Shown in pieces: positions 27,136 to 36,369 of a stretch of DNA of 64,000 nucleotides. The notes below the pieces were generated by a model. That model was not told the origin of the DNA and made no database searches. It was given only the letters and a program-made list of their open reading frames with translations. The stretch lies in assembly GCF_020731355.1 (NCBI RefSeq), contig NZ_JAJFZK010000004.1, positions 124,001 through 188,000 on the forward strand. Reading direction: 5' to 3'. Position numbers and translations under genes: made by a program. Source of the stretch: Bacillus sp. REN16. Lineage in GTDB: Bacteria; Bacillota; Bacilli; Bacillales; Bacillaceae_L. How positions within the stretch are numbered: position 1 is the stretch's first letter; each line of letters begins with the position of its first letter.

Positions 27136-28404
27136 TTGGAATCGCTACTATTTGCAATTATTTCGCTTCTTCTAATTCTGCCTATTATCTATTTTATTCC
27201 CTTTGGTTTTACGAAGAAGGGAAAAATTATTATTCTAATAAGTGCTTTTATTGTATTTATTATAGGTTTAGCGGCAAGGACAGTAATGAGCGTATGGCAA
27301 ACTGGGATTGTGTTAATACTGCTAGCAATAGGGGTTACATATATTTTAGCCACCCGATTCGGTAATAAGCTATTTGAAAAAAACGAATATGAATTGGGTT
27401 CAGAGAATAAAGTGATTAAGTTTGAACTTGAAGATGGTATAGAGGAAGAAATGCGTAGTCAGGTGGTACATAAGGAAGAGCTTATTCTTCCTACTTTCGA
27501 ACCGTCTGCTTCCTTATCTATTCCGGAGCAAACAGATGAAAATCAATTAGAAAATACGGATTTCCTTGATGAAACAATAGATGAACGGTTTGAATTGGAA
27601 GAAGTTTCAGAAGTACAAAATGAACTGAACAATGAGATCGTGTATGAGGAAATCGAAGATAAAAAGGAAGTTCAAATAAGTAATAATAATAACCTCGATG
27701 ATTTACTGAAGGAATTAGAATTGGAGTTAGAGACAGCTAATCAAAAAAGCGAAGAAGCCGACGAAGCTGTTGTCGAAACAACTGTCAATAATGATAATAT
27801 AGATGAGCTTGAAGAAATAGAAGTTAAGGACTTATATACCTATTCGCAACCTGAACTTGAGGAAATCAATATTGATAGTTTACAAGTAGCTAACGATCAT
27901 CAAGAGGAAGAATTAATCGATATTGCAGATGAAACAAATGATGAGGTAATGGAAGTTATTGAAGATACAAAAATAGAAGAATATTCGGAAGATGAAATCA
28001 TACCAAATAATAGTCCATCGGATTCCGAAATGAAAAACGAATTACTCGAAATTAATGAGAACGATGTAAATCTTCATAATCAAGAACCTGAAGTAATTGA
28101 TATTCAAGAAGAAAAAGATGTAACGAAACAATTACTTTTCAATTCTATGGTGTCTCAAATCAATCTCTCTAAGAATCAATTATCAAGTACACAATATGAA
28201 AAATTGATAGTAGATCACCTTCATCCCGGAATGTCTGATCATGATTATTATACTTTTGTCAGCTTATTAATTGATCATTATATAGAAACGAAACAATACG
28301 AGGAACTATCTTCATTAATTTCCAAAAATATGAACAGATTCAAGGAATATCCTGTTATTTTACAGGAAATTAACTTTTTGTTAGAAGAATATTGCAAAAT
28401 ATGA
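27136..28404 (+). CDS. Unknown acidic membrane-anchored protein at end of pilus locus
   Basis: 422 residues, TTG start with GGATGTGAT 6 bases upstream. Two or three hydrophobic helices fill residues 1-70, followed by an extremely acidic low-complexity stretch (about 95-330; for example ELEEIEVKDLYTYSQPELEE) and a folded helical C-terminus (from QLLFNSMVSQINLSKNQLSS to NFLLEEYCKI) that could form a small helical hairpin or TPR-like domain. I do not recognise the family. Same strand as the pil genes but after a terminator. A link to pilus function is only positional. Confidence 0.7.
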   Translation: MESLLFAIISLLLILPIIYFIPFGFTKKGKIIILISAFIVFIIGLAARTVMSVWQTGIVLILLAIGVTYILATRFGNKLFEKNEYELGSENKVIKFELEDGIEEEMRSQVVHKEELILPTFEPSASLSIPEQTDENQLENTDFLDETIDERFELEEVSEVQNELNNEIVYEEIEDKKEVQISNNNNLDDLLKELELELETANQKSEEADEAVVETTVNNDNIDELEEIEVKDLYTYSQPELEEINIDSLQVANDHQEEELIDIADETNDEVMEVIEDTKIEEYSEDEIIPNNSPSDSEMKNELLEINENDVNLHNQEPEVIDIQEEKDVTKQLLFNSMVSQINLSKNQLSSTQYEKLIVDHLHPGMSDHDYYTFVSLLIDHYIETKQYEELSSLISKNMNRFKEYPVILQEINFLLEEYCKI

Positions 28405-28479
28405 CGAAAAATAACGAAAAGCATGGTAGAATAAAATGAAAAAGCCGTTTTAAACATGAATAGGTGTGGTGAATGATTT

Positions 28480-29292
28480 ATGAAAAAAAGTGTTGAAATC
28501 GTTGGGTTACCAATCATAAGTATTATAGATGGTGTAGAAATCGGAAAAGTAAAATCTTTAGTTATTAACCCTGAGAAAGGCTCAGTCGACTTCCTGACAA
28601 TTGAACATGAAGATTGGCAGGTAAGTGTAAAAGCCATTCCGTTCAAAAGAGTGGTTGGAATCGGAGAATACGCGGTTACCATTGAAAGTGAAAGCGCCGT
28701 AATTGATTTAAATGAAATTCCGATTGCGAATACACTTGTTAATAAGAAAATTAAAATTACAAATACAAAAGTAATGACAAGAAAAGGGCAATTATTAGGG
28801 GAAGTCCTTGAATATTATGTTGATGATGAATCCGGAAATCTATTAGGAACATTATTAAATGTTTCTGGCAATGAGGTTGCTTTACCTTCTGATTCTGTCC
28901 TTACATATGGAAAAGACATTATCATTGTTGAAGAAAATGCTTCATCTAAATTCCTTGATTCAGTAGAGTCATTAGAAAATCCACAACCGGAGTCTACTGA
29001 AACTCAATCAAATGAAATCATCGAAGAACTACTCCCTGCATCAACAGATGAACAAGGTCCATTTGATGAAATTAATGCGTCAATCGATAAGCACGAAGAG
29101 TCTGAATCAAAGGCATTACGTTTAAAACAAGTTGACCTACTTTACGGTAAAGTTGTGAAGAAAGACATTCTGGACAATGAAGGAAATATACTAATTCCAG
29201 CTGGAACTCATTTATCCGTAGATGATATTATTAAAGCCCAAGATCTAGGACCAAGTGTATTTGTTGAATTATCAATGAATGTTGAAGGATAA
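28480..29292 (+). CDS. Protein with two PRC-barrel domains
   Basis: 270 residues, no signal peptide. The first PRC-barrel-like unit is SVEIVGLPIISIIDGVEIGKVKSLVINPEKG; the second begins near residue 95 with TNTKVMTRKGQLLGEVLEYYVDDESG. An acidic linker (about 160-205) leads to a C-terminal domain with LYGKVVKKDILDNEGNILIP, resembling an AfsA/SpoIIAA-unrelated barrel repeat. PRC barrels bind proteins or RNA; the role here is unknown. TAGAAT preceded by TG near 28427 is a possible promoter, giving its own transcript. Confidence 0.7.
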   Translation: MKKSVEIVGLPIISIIDGVEIGKVKSLVINPEKGSVDFLTIEHEDWQVSVKAIPFKRVVGIGEYAVTIESESAVIDLNEIPIANTLVNKKIKITNTKVMTRKGQLLGEVLEYYVDDESGNLLGTLLNVSGNEVALPSDSVLTYGKDIIIVEENASSKFLDSVESLENPQPESTETQSNEIIEELLPASTDEQGPFDEINASIDKHEESESKALRLKQVDLLYGKVVKKDILDNEGNILIPAGTHLSVDDIIKAQDLGPSVFVELSMNVEG

Positions 29293-29294
29293 AG

Positions 29295-29317
29295 CCCACT
29301 ATTTAGTGGGTTTTTTT
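29295..29317 (+). terminator. Terminator of the PRC-barrel gene
   Basis: CCCACTA/TAGTGGG hairpin followed by seven T. Confidence 0.85.
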
Positions 29318-29373
29318 GATGCCCAAAATTTCTAAATGTTAATGCTTGTAGGAATTTGACGAAAACCTCTAGT

Positions 29374-29407
29374 AACAAGACGACAAATGTCTTGTTCTTT
29401 TTTTTTT
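29374..29407 (+). terminator. Second terminator, upstream of spoIIB
   Basis: AACAAGAC/GTCTTGTT hairpin followed by C and eleven T, a stronger terminator than the one 57 bases earlier, with no open frame between them. Confidence 0.8.
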
Positions 29408-29421
29408 GAGGTATGGTAGGA

Positions 29422-29450
29422 TTGACAAAAATAGAGCTTTTCCTTAAATA
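29422..29450 (+). promoter_or_regulatory. Possible spoIIB promoter
   Basis: TTGACA, 17-base spacer, TAAATA. The predicted transcript would start only about 6 bases before ATG, so this is tentative. Confidence 0.35.
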
Positions 29451-29462
29451 GGTGGTGAAGAA

Positions 29463-30545
29463 ATGGATAAGCACAATCGGATTTCTATTAAAATCAATGG
29501 TAAGGAGTCAAAAGTTAAAAAAGAAGAGAAAGAAACCCATGAATTTGTCGAATCGGAAAAACCTCTTATTATTATAGAGAATGATGAGGTTGCCGCGGCA
29601 CAAGAGGAAGAGGAGGATGATTTTAGCTGGGTTCTGCCAGATGAAAACTTGAAAAATCATTCTTCAAAGGAAAAAGAGATTCCAGTAATCCCGATCGAAG
29701 ATTTACGACTATCAAAAGGTCCTAGTAAAATACCGTATAAACCAAAAAATAAAAAAGGATTTCACTTTTTTCCTGTTAAACAATTTGCCGTTTCTTTTGT
29801 TTTAGCAGTTATCCTTGGAGTTGGTTTTGGATTCATGATTTTAAAAATAGTGGATGATGTAAATGCAGGACCTGCGGAAAACGAGACGCCAGCCGAGGTT
29901 ACTGATAATACCCCGCCTTCTACTGGGAAACAGGAGGACACGCCTGTGAGTGGCCAAACAGCAATTGATTTAGAAACACTGGCTACCGGTGTAGTCCAAG
30001 GTGGGAAGTTTTCAACTGCTGAATCTGCGAATACAACTGTCAGCGAAATTAAAGGCAAGGGTTTTGCCGCGACTGCTGTTGAAGTTGATGGAGCTTTTTT
30101 CGTAATTGCCGGTATTGGATCTGAACAAGGATCGGTAAGCGGGATTAAGACAAAATATGAAGAAGCCTTCCCTGAATTTTTTGCAAAAACATTTGAATTA
30201 CCTGGTGGGTCCTATACGAATGCAGGAAAGGCAGATGCGGAAGCTATTAACGCAGCTCTTCCAGTATATAAGGAATTAGTGGCACTTTCTTCTCAGGCTT
30301 TCGAAAACGGTGAAATTGATAATGGACAATGGGATAATCTAACCAAACAAATAGCAACAGTAAAAGATGTAAAGACTGACAGCCTGCATGCACAAATGAA
30401 AGAATTCCATACAAATGTACAATCCGCCTTTACACAACTGCAAGAATTTAAAAATGGAGGCGGCCAAAAATCTCTATGGCAATCACAGCAATCATTATTA
30501 AATGCATACCAAGCTTATTCAGTGTGGATTTCTGAGTTAAGCTAG
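29463..30545 (+). CDS. spoIIB: SpoIIB-like SPOR-domain sporulation protein
   Basis: Bitopic protein of 360 residues: acidic cytoplasmic N-terminus (1-100), one TM helix (FAVSFVLAVILGVGFGFMIL, about 107-126), polar linker, SPOR-like domain (VVQGGKFSTAESANTTVSEIKGKGF onward, about 178-250) and a helical C-terminus. SPOR domains bind denuded peptidoglycan; SpoIIB of B. subtilis acts at the engulfing septum. The place just before maf-radC-mreB matches B. subtilis. SD GGTGGTGAAG. Confidence 0.8.
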   Translation: MDKHNRISIKINGKESKVKKEEKETHEFVESEKPLIIIENDEVAAAQEEEEDDFSWVLPDENLKNHSSKEKEIPVIPIEDLRLSKGPSKIPYKPKNKKGFHFFPVKQFAVSFVLAVILGVGFGFMILKIVDDVNAGPAENETPAEVTDNTPPSTGKQEDTPVSGQTAIDLETLATGVVQGGKFSTAESANTTVSEIKGKGFAATAVEVDGAFFVIAGIGSEQGSVSGIKTKYEEAFPEFFAKTFELPGGSYTNAGKADAEAINAALPVYKELVALSSQAFENGEIDNGQWDNLTKQIATVKDVKTDSLHAQMKEFHTNVQSAFTQLQEFKNGGGQKSLWQSQQSLLNAYQAYSVWISELS

Positions 30546-30571
30546 ACAAAATTCAATTTTTTAGTGAAAAT

Positions 30572-30601
30572 AGAAAGGGGATCTTTACTCCTTTCTTTTT
30601 C
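30572..30601 (+). terminator. Terminator of spoIIB
   Basis: Stem AGAAAGGGG/CTCCTTTCT with one G-U pair and TTTTT. Confidence 0.75.
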
Positions 30602-30760
30602 TATGTCTTGATTTCCATAGCTTTTACATAAAGGGACAAATTTTCTCAAACAATAAATTATCTGGAAAATTGGATTTTACATAATTGTAGAGTGTTGATT
30701 TGTTTGTTAGGATAAACAGGTATCTTCCATTCTGAAAAAAATGATAAAGGGTGAATAAAC

Positions 30761-31327
30761 ATGCAACACCTCGTTTTAGCCTCAGGTTCTCCACGACGAA
30801 AAGAACTTCTTAGAAATGTGAAACTTTCCTTCGATGTTTCCGTCAGTAATATTGATGAAACCATTGACGAAACTCTCACTCCTGAAGAAAAGGTCATGAC
30901 GATTGCCTTTAATAAAGCAAAGGCAATTGCCAAGCAATTCCCAGATTCCTGTATCCTTGCAGCTGATACAGCTGTTGTGTTTCAAAACCAATTTTTAGGT
31001 AAACCTAAAAGCGAACAGGAATCGATACACGTTTTAAAAAAATTATCAAATCAAACACATGAAGTCGTAACAGGAGTTGCGATTCTTTTTAAGGACACCA
31101 AAAAGATGTTCTTTGAAAGAACAGAAGTAACGTTTTGGGATTTAACTGATGAGGAAATTCAAGCATATGTTGCTTCAGGCGAACCAAAGGATAAAGCAGG
31201 TTCATATGGAATTCAAGGACTTGGATCTGCACTCGTAAAACATATTAAAGGCGACTATTTTTCTGTCGTTGGCTTGCCTGTATCACGAACTCTTCGTGAA
31301 CTTAGAGAGCTGGGATTTCACAGCTAA
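30761..31327 (+). CDS. maf: Maf family nucleoside-triphosphate pyrophosphatase
   Basis: 188-residue house-cleaning enzyme hydrolysing dTTP/UTP and modified nucleotides to monophosphates. LASGSPRRKELL at residues 5-16 is the Maf signature, ILAADTAVV (about 66) has the catalytic Asp and GKPKSEQES follows. Overexpression inhibits septation in B. subtilis. SD AAAGGGTG lies 6 bases before ATG. Confidence 0.96.
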   Translation: MQHLVLASGSPRRKELLRNVKLSFDVSVSNIDETIDETLTPEEKVMTIAFNKAKAIAKQFPDSCILAADTAVVFQNQFLGKPKSEQESIHVLKKLSNQTHEVVTGVAILFKDTKKMFFERTEVTFWDLTDEEIQAYVASGEPKDKAGSYGIQGLGSALVKHIKGDYFSVVGLPVSRTLRELRELGFHS

Positions 31328-31456
31328 AAATGGATTCATTTACGCAGAAAAGAATGCAACTAATAAACAGCGCAATTATAGGCTAAATGACATAGTAGCC
31401 AGTATTTTTTCCGAGTAGGGTCCAAGTATCTAGTACAATGGATAGGAGGAACCTTT

Positions 31457-32143
31457 TTGAAATCAGCACTTATGATTCGAGATTATCCTCAAGAGGAAAG
31501 GCCGCGGGAACGATTGGTTTCAGACGGTCCTGACAGCCTTTCAAATCATGAGCTTTTAGCCATTCTTTTACGAACAGGATCAAAGGAAGAATCCGTCATT
31601 CAGCTTTCAAACCGCTTATTGCATCATTTTGAAGGACTAAGATTATTAAAGGATGCATCTGTCGAAGAAATCACTTCCATTAAAGGGATCGGAACAGCGA
31701 AAGCCGTACAAATCATGGCGGCGATTGAGCTAGGTCGCAGAATTGGAAAACTTCAATATGAAGATCGATATGTGATCAGATCCCCAGAGGATGGGGCTAA
31801 ATATGTGATGGAGGATATGCGATTTTTATCACAGGAACATTTTGTTTGTCTTTACCTGAATACGAAAAATCAGGTGATACACCGTCAAACGATTTTTATC
31901 GGAAGTCTTAATGCTTCGATCGTTCATCCGCGTGAGGTGTATAAGGAGGCTTTTCGAAGATCAGCGGCATCCATCATTTGCATCCATAATCATCCTTCAG
32001 GTGACCCGGCACCGAGCCGGGAAGATATTGAGGTCACAAAGCGGCTAGTTGAATGTGGCAGGATAATCGGCATAGAGCTTTTGGACCATTTAATCATCGG
32101 TGAACAGAAATATGTCAGTCTAAAAGAAAAAGGGTATGTGTGA
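31457..32143 (+). CDS. radC: RadC / JAB-domain DNA-repair-associated protein
   Basis: 228 residues: N-terminal UPF0758 helical domain with a helix-hairpin-helix (ITSIKGIGTAKAVQIMAAIELG), then the JAMM metalloprotease-like domain with the zinc motif HNHPSGDPAPSREDIEVT near 176-193. The biochemical function of RadC is unsettled. TTG start with AGGAGG 7 bases before; a downstream ATG (codon 6) has no SD. Confidence 0.95.
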   Translation: MKSALMIRDYPQEERPRERLVSDGPDSLSNHELLAILLRTGSKEESVIQLSNRLLHHFEGLRLLKDASVEEITSIKGIGTAKAVQIMAAIELGRRIGKLQYEDRYVIRSPEDGAKYVMEDMRFLSQEHFVCLYLNTKNQVIHRQTIFIGSLNASIVHPREVYKEAFRRSAASIICIHNHPSGDPAPSREDIEVTKRLVECGRIIGIELLDHLIIGEQKYVSLKEKGYV

Positions 32144-32156
32144 CTGTTAAAATGTG

Positions 32157-32199
32157 TGTTCAAAAGACGGTGTCATTTTCGACCGACTTTTTGAACATC
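32157..32199 (+). terminator. Long hairpin between radC and mreB
   Basis: Arms TGTTCAAAAGACGGT and ACCGACTTTTTGAACA pair with one bulge and one mismatch. The T-run lies inside the 3' arm, so termination is possible but not typical. Confidence 0.5.
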
Positions 32200-32225
32200 C
32201 TCTATTAATTTTTAATTTAGTACGA

Positions 32226-32231
32226 TATAAT
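32226..32231 (+). promoter_or_regulatory. mreB promoter -10
   Basis: Perfect TATAAT 67 bases before mreB; no clear -35 at 17 bases (TATTAA). Confidence 0.45.
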
Positions 32232-32297
32232 ATTGGTTATGAGTTTTTAGCATGTTAACCCATTTTTATTCGCGTATCAGAAAGGAAGATACATATT

Positions 32298-33320
32298 ATG
32301 TTTGGAATAGGTACAAGAGACCTTGGTATAGATTTAGGGACGGCAAATACACTTGTTTTTATTAAGGGAAAAGGCATTGCAGTTAGAGAGCCATCTGTAG
32401 TTGCGATGCAAACAGACACAAAGCAGATTGTAGCAGTAGGAAACGATGCTAAAAACATGATTGGGCGTACACCTGGCAATGTTGTTGCACTTCGTCCGAT
32501 GAAGGATGGTGTCATTGCTGACTATGAAACAACTGCGACAATGATGAAATATTACATCAATTCAGCAGTTAAAACGAAAAACTTCTTTTCAAGAAAGCCA
32601 TATATTATGGTTTGTGTCCCATCGGGGATTACTGCGGTCGAACAACGTGCGGTGATTGATGCTACAAGGCAAGCTGGTGCAAGAGATGCATATCCAATCG
32701 AAGAGCCATTTGCAGCGGCTATTGGTGCAAATCTTCCGGTATGGGAACCAACTGGCAGCATGATTGTTGATATCGGTGGCGGAACAACTGAAGTTGCCAT
32801 TATCTCTTTAGGTGGAATTGTTACAAGTCAGTCAATTCGTATTGCCGGAGATGAAATGGATGATGCAATTATTCAATATATTCGTAAAACCTATAACCTC
32901 ATGATTGGGGATCGCACAGCGGAAGCAATCAAAGTAGAGATTGGTTCAGCCGGTGCTCCTGAGGGTGTAGAGAACATGGAAATCCGTGGAAGAGATTTAT
33001 TAACTGGATTGCCAAAAACAATTGAGATTACGGCCGAAGAAATTTCGGGCGCTCTGCATGACACTGTGTATGCGATTGTCGATGCGGTTAAAAATACGCT
33101 TGAAAAGACACCGCCTGAGCTAGCAGCAGATATAATGGATCGCGGAATCGTTTTAGCTGGTGGGGGAGCTCTTTTACGCAATTTGGATAAAGTGATTAGT
33201 GAGGAAACAAGTATGCCTGTTCTTATTGCTGAAAATCCATTAGATTGTGTAGCTATTGGTACAGGTAAAGCCCTTGACCATATTCATTTATTTAAAGGGA
33301 AATCAAAGGATTTACGATAA
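32298..33320 (+). CDS. mreB: Rod-shape-determining protein MreB
   Basis: Actin-homologue of 340 residues directing lateral wall synthesis. The phosphate-1 loop [29 protein letters not shown] (phosphate 2) and the adenosine loop [14 protein letters not shown] are all present. The length is normal for MreB. SD AAAGGAAG. Followed by mreC and mreD. Confidence 0.98.
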   Translation: MFGIGTRDLGIDLGTANTLVFIKGKGIAVREPSVVAMQTDTKQIVAVGNDAKNMIGRTPGNVVALRPMKDGVIADYETTATMMKYYINSAVKTKNFFSRKPYIMVCVPSGITAVEQRAVIDATRQAGARDAYPIEEPFAAAIGANLPVWEPTGSMIVDIGGGTTEVAIISLGGIVTSQSIRIAGDEMDDAIIQYIRKTYNLMIGDRTAEAIKVEIGSAGAPEGVENMEIRGRDLLTGLPKTIEITAEEISGALHDTVYAIVDAVKNTLEKTPPELAADIMDRGIVLAGGGALLRNLDKVISEETSMPVLIAENPLDCVAIGTGKALDHIHLFKGKSKDLR

Positions 33321-33336
33321 AGAAGAACATGATGAT

Positions 33337-33360
33337 AGTGGGGAATTGATTTCCCCACTT
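33337..33360 (+). terminator. Hairpin between mreB and mreC
   Basis: Perfect 9-base stem AGTGGGGAA/TTCCCCACT with weak following T-run; probably partial terminator or mRNA processing signal. Confidence 0.5.
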
Positions 33361-33399
33361 TATGTGTTGAAATTTTAGTTTAGTTAGAGGGTGTAACAC

Positions 33400-34263
33400 A
33401 TGCCACAATTTTTTCTTAATAAGCGATTAATTATTTTACTTGTTTGTATCATCGTTCTAGTGGCATTGATTGGATTTTCCTTAAAAGAGCGTGACAAATT
33501 ATCATGGCCTGAACAGTTTTTAAAGGATTCAGTTGGTTGGGTTCAAAGTATATTTCATCAACCCTCTCAAGCTATTGCTGGATTTTTTGATAATGTCAAT
33601 CATATTCAACATACTTTTGAAGAGAATCAGCTTTTAAAGGAAAAGCTTGATTCCTATGGTCAAATCGAAGCAAAAGTACAGGAATTAGAAAAAGAAAATG
33701 ATAAATTGCGTGATGTTTTGAAAAAAACGGAATCACTCGATCATTTTAATAAAATACAGGCTACGGTAATAGGGCGTAACCCTGATCAATGGCATGAAAT
33801 TATAACGGTTAATAGAGGAACACGGCATGGAGTGAAGGTTGACATGGCTGTGATTACCTCAAAGGGTTTAATTGGTAAAATAAAACATGCAAATGAATTT
33901 ACATCGACCATCCAATTATTAAGCTCCCCAAATCGTATCAATCGTATCTCAGCTTATATTCAAGGAGATACAAAAATTATGGGGTTAATTGAGGGGTATG
34001 ACGAAGAAAAAGAAGCGCTTCTATTTAAAATCAATACACCAGATGCAAAAATAGAAAAAGATCAAAAGGTACTTACTTCTGGACTTGGTGGAATTTTTCC
34101 GAGTGAGCTGTATATTGGTGAGGTCATGGACGTTGTACCTGATGATTATGGGTTAACGAAGACTGCCTATATTAAGCCAGCAGCTGATTTTTATGAAATT
34201 GATCATGTTATAATTGTTGAAAGAACGATGATTGTTCCAAATGAAGAGGAGGAGGAATCGTGA
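33400..34263 (+). CDS. mreC: Rod-shape-determining protein MreC
   Basis: Bitopic protein of 287 residues: TM helix (LIILLVCIIVLVALIGFSL), coiled coil (QLLKEKLDSYGQIEAKVQEL, about 78-112), then the periplasm-equivalent double beta-barrel (VIGRNPDQWHEIITVNRGTRHGV, VLTSGLGGIFPSELYIGEV). It links MreB to wall synthases. The stop overlaps the mreD GTG start. Confidence 0.97.
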   Translation: MPQFFLNKRLIILLVCIIVLVALIGFSLKERDKLSWPEQFLKDSVGWVQSIFHQPSQAIAGFFDNVNHIQHTFEENQLLKEKLDSYGQIEAKVQELEKENDKLRDVLKKTESLDHFNKIQATVIGRNPDQWHEIITVNRGTRHGVKVDMAVITSKGLIGKIKHANEFTSTIQLLSSPNRINRISAYIQGDTKIMGLIEGYDEEKEALLFKINTPDAKIEKDQKVLTSGLGGIFPSELYIGEVMDVVPDDYGLTKTAYIKPAADFYEIDHVIIVERTMIVPNEEEEES

Positions 34264-34769
34264 GGCGTTTCGTCCTTCCTTTTATTTTGTCCTTTGTTTT
34301 TTTATTTGAAAGCAGCTTTATTGATTTAGTGCCAGCAGACATTTTTCATCAGGAAAATGTCTACGTTCCTCGGTTTTTATTTGTTTTGATTGGTTTTATT
34401 ACAGTCTATTTTAATAAACCAATTGGGCTTATATATGCGGCTATTTTTGGTTTGCTTTATGATATTGTTTATACTGAAATACTAGGAGTTTATTTGTTTT
34501 TATATACACTTATGGCTTATCTTATTTCCTGGGCAAGTCGGATTCTTCAAACCAATATCTTTGTCATTTCTTTTTTAAGTCTGGTTGGGATAGCAGCTTT
34601 GGAATTCTGTGTATATGCGGTAAATTTAGCAATCGGTTCAGCTTCTCTTTCAGTTGAACAATTTCTGCAAATCCGTATTTTGCCGACAATCCTATTAAAT
34701 AGTATATTTATCCTAGTATTTGCTTACCCATTTAAGAAATTACTAGGAAAGCTACATATAGAAGAGTAA
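34260..34769 (+). CDS. mreD: Rod-shape-determining membrane protein MreD
   Basis: 169-residue hydrophobic protein with about five TM helices (LPFILSFVFLFESSFIDLV, FLFVLIGFITVYFNKPIGLIYA and others). GTG start overlapping the mreC stop by 4 bases; SD GAGGAGGAGG inside mreC. Confidence 0.93.
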   Translation: MRRFVLPFILSFVFLFESSFIDLVPADIFHQENVYVPRFLFVLIGFITVYFNKPIGLIYAAIFGLLYDIVYTEILGVYLFLYTLMAYLISWASRILQTNIFVISFLSLVGIAALEFCVYAVNLAIGSASLSVEQFLQIRILPTILLNSIFILVFAYPFKKLLGKLHIEE

Positions 34770-34852
34770 ATTGGTTCTTTCAAAAAAACTTTGAGATTTA
34801 ACAGGAAAAATGGAGTCTTTTGTTGAAGTATATTATCGTTGAGGTGAACGTC

Positions 34853-35536
34853 GTGAAAGGACAAAAACAGCAGTATGTTACTATAAAAGGGACAAAAGAC
34901 GGACTTACGTTGCATCTCGATGATTCATGTTCATTTGAAGAACTGATTTCAGATTTAGAGATTATGCTATCCTTGAATCGTAAAACGAAAGATGATGTTC
35001 CGTTCGTTCCTGTTAAAGTGAAAACTGGCAATCGTTTTCTAACGCAAGATCAAGAAGAAGAAATACGTTCTATCATTCGCAATAAAAAGCATTTGGTTGT
35101 GGATGTAATTGACAGTAATGTGATTACAAAACAAGAAGCCGAAGAATTGAAGAAGAAGAATGAGATTGTTTCAGTTGCAAAGGTGATTCGTTCTGGACAA
35201 GTCCTTAAAGTAGATGGAGACCTAGTGCTTGTCGGGGATGTGAATCCCGGGGCAACTGTTATAGCAGGCGGTAATATTTTTATTATGGGTTCTTTGCGCG
35301 GAATTGCACATGCAGGATTCAATGGTAATCAGGATGCAATCATTGCAGCGTCAGTCATGAAGCCAACTCAGCTTCGAATTGCTGATATAATGAACAGAGC
35401 ACCTGACTTCGCTCAAACAGAAACCAACATAATGGAATGTGCATATGTGGACGACAATGAGACAATTGTAGTAGACAGATTGCAACAGTTAACTCATTTA
35501 AGACCTAACTTAACAAGGTTAGAAGGGGGAATCTAG
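34853..35536 (+). CDS. minC: Septum site-determining protein MinC
   Basis: FtsZ-assembly inhibitor, about 227 residues. N-domain begins [18 protein letters not shown]; the C-terminal beta-helix holds [22 protein letters not shown] and [16 protein letters not shown], the MinD- and FtsZ-contact face. I choose GTG at 34853 because GAGGTGAACGTC is its SD and the protein then starts as B. subtilis MinC does. 2 bases separate it from minD. Confidence 0.97.
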   Translation: MKGQKQQYVTIKGTKDGLTLHLDDSCSFEELISDLEIMLSLNRKTKDDVPFVPVKVKTGNRFLTQDQEEEIRSIIRNKKHLVVDVIDSNVITKQEAEELKKKNEIVSVAKVIRSGQVLKVDGDLVLVGDVNPGATVIAGGNIFIMGSLRGIAHAGFNGNQDAIIAASVMKPTQLRIADIMNRAPDFAQTETNIMECAYVDDNETIVVDRLQQLTHLRPNLTRLEGGI

Positions 35537-35538
35537 CT

Positions 35539-36339
35539 GTGGGAGAGGCTATAGTTATTACATCAGGAAAAGGTGGAGTCGGAAAGACGACTACGTCTGC
35601 TAATGTAGGCACTTCCTTGGCTGTGCTAGGGAAACGTGTGTGTTTAATAGATACAGATATTGGCCTGCGAAATTTAGATGTTGTCATGGGTTTAGAGAAC
35701 CGCATCATCTATGATTTAGTAGACGTTGTTCAAGGTCGTTGTAAGCTTAAACAAGCTTTAGTAAAGGATAAAAGATTCGATGACCATCTCTATTTACTGC
35801 CAGCTGCCCAAACAAGTGATAAGACAGCAGTAGAGCCTAGCCAAATGAAGATATTGGTCGAAGAGTTAAAACAAAATTTTGATTATATTGTTATCGACTG
35901 TCCTGCCGGTATTGAACAAGGTTTTCAAAATGCTGTTGCTGGCGCAGACAAAGCAATAGTTGTTACAACACCAGAAGTTTCAGCAGTTCGTGATGCTGAC
36001 CGGATTATCGGATTACTAGAAAAAGAGGAAATTGAGCCGCCACGTCTCATCGTGAATCGGATTCGAAATCATATGATGAAGACAGGCGAAATGCTCGATA
36101 TCGATGAAATTGTTACACATCTATCCATTGATTTAATTGGAATTGTGGCAGATGATGATGCAGTCATTAAAGCTTCCAATAGTGGTGAACCAATCGCATT
36201 AAATTCAAGCAGCAAAACAGCGATCGCCTATCGAAATATCGCACGAAGAATTTTAGGAGAATCCATTCCTCTACAATCTCTTGAAAACGACCAAACAGGT
36301 ATGTTCTCAAAGATTAAGAAATTCTTTGGTGTCCGTTAA
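35539..36339 (+). CDS. minD: Septum site-determining ATPase MinD
   Basis: ParA-superfamily ATPase of 266 residues with deviant Walker A GKGGVGKTT at 10-18, LIDTDIGLRNLDVVMGLENR and IVIDCPAGIEQGF. The C-terminal amphipathic helix MFSKIKKFFGVR is the membrane-targeting sequence. GTG start. It recruits MinC to poles and mid-cell membrane. Confidence 0.98.
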   Translation: MGEAIVITSGKGGVGKTTTSANVGTSLAVLGKRVCLIDTDIGLRNLDVVMGLENRIIYDLVDVVQGRCKLKQALVKDKRFDDHLYLLPAAQTSDKTAVEPSQMKILVEELKQNFDYIVIDCPAGIEQGFQNAVAGADKAIVVTTPEVSAVRDADRIIGLLEKEEIEPPRLIVNRIRNHMMKTGEMLDIDEIVTHLSIDLIGIVADDDAVIKASNSGEPIALNSSSKTAIAYRNIARRILGESIPLQSLENDQTGMFSKIKKFFGVR

Positions 36340-36369
36340 ACCACCTATTTAATCGGGTGGTTTTTTCTT
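36340..36369 (+). terminator. Terminator of minD
   Basis: ACCACC.../GGGTGGT hairpin followed by TTTTTTCTTTT. Confidence 0.85.
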
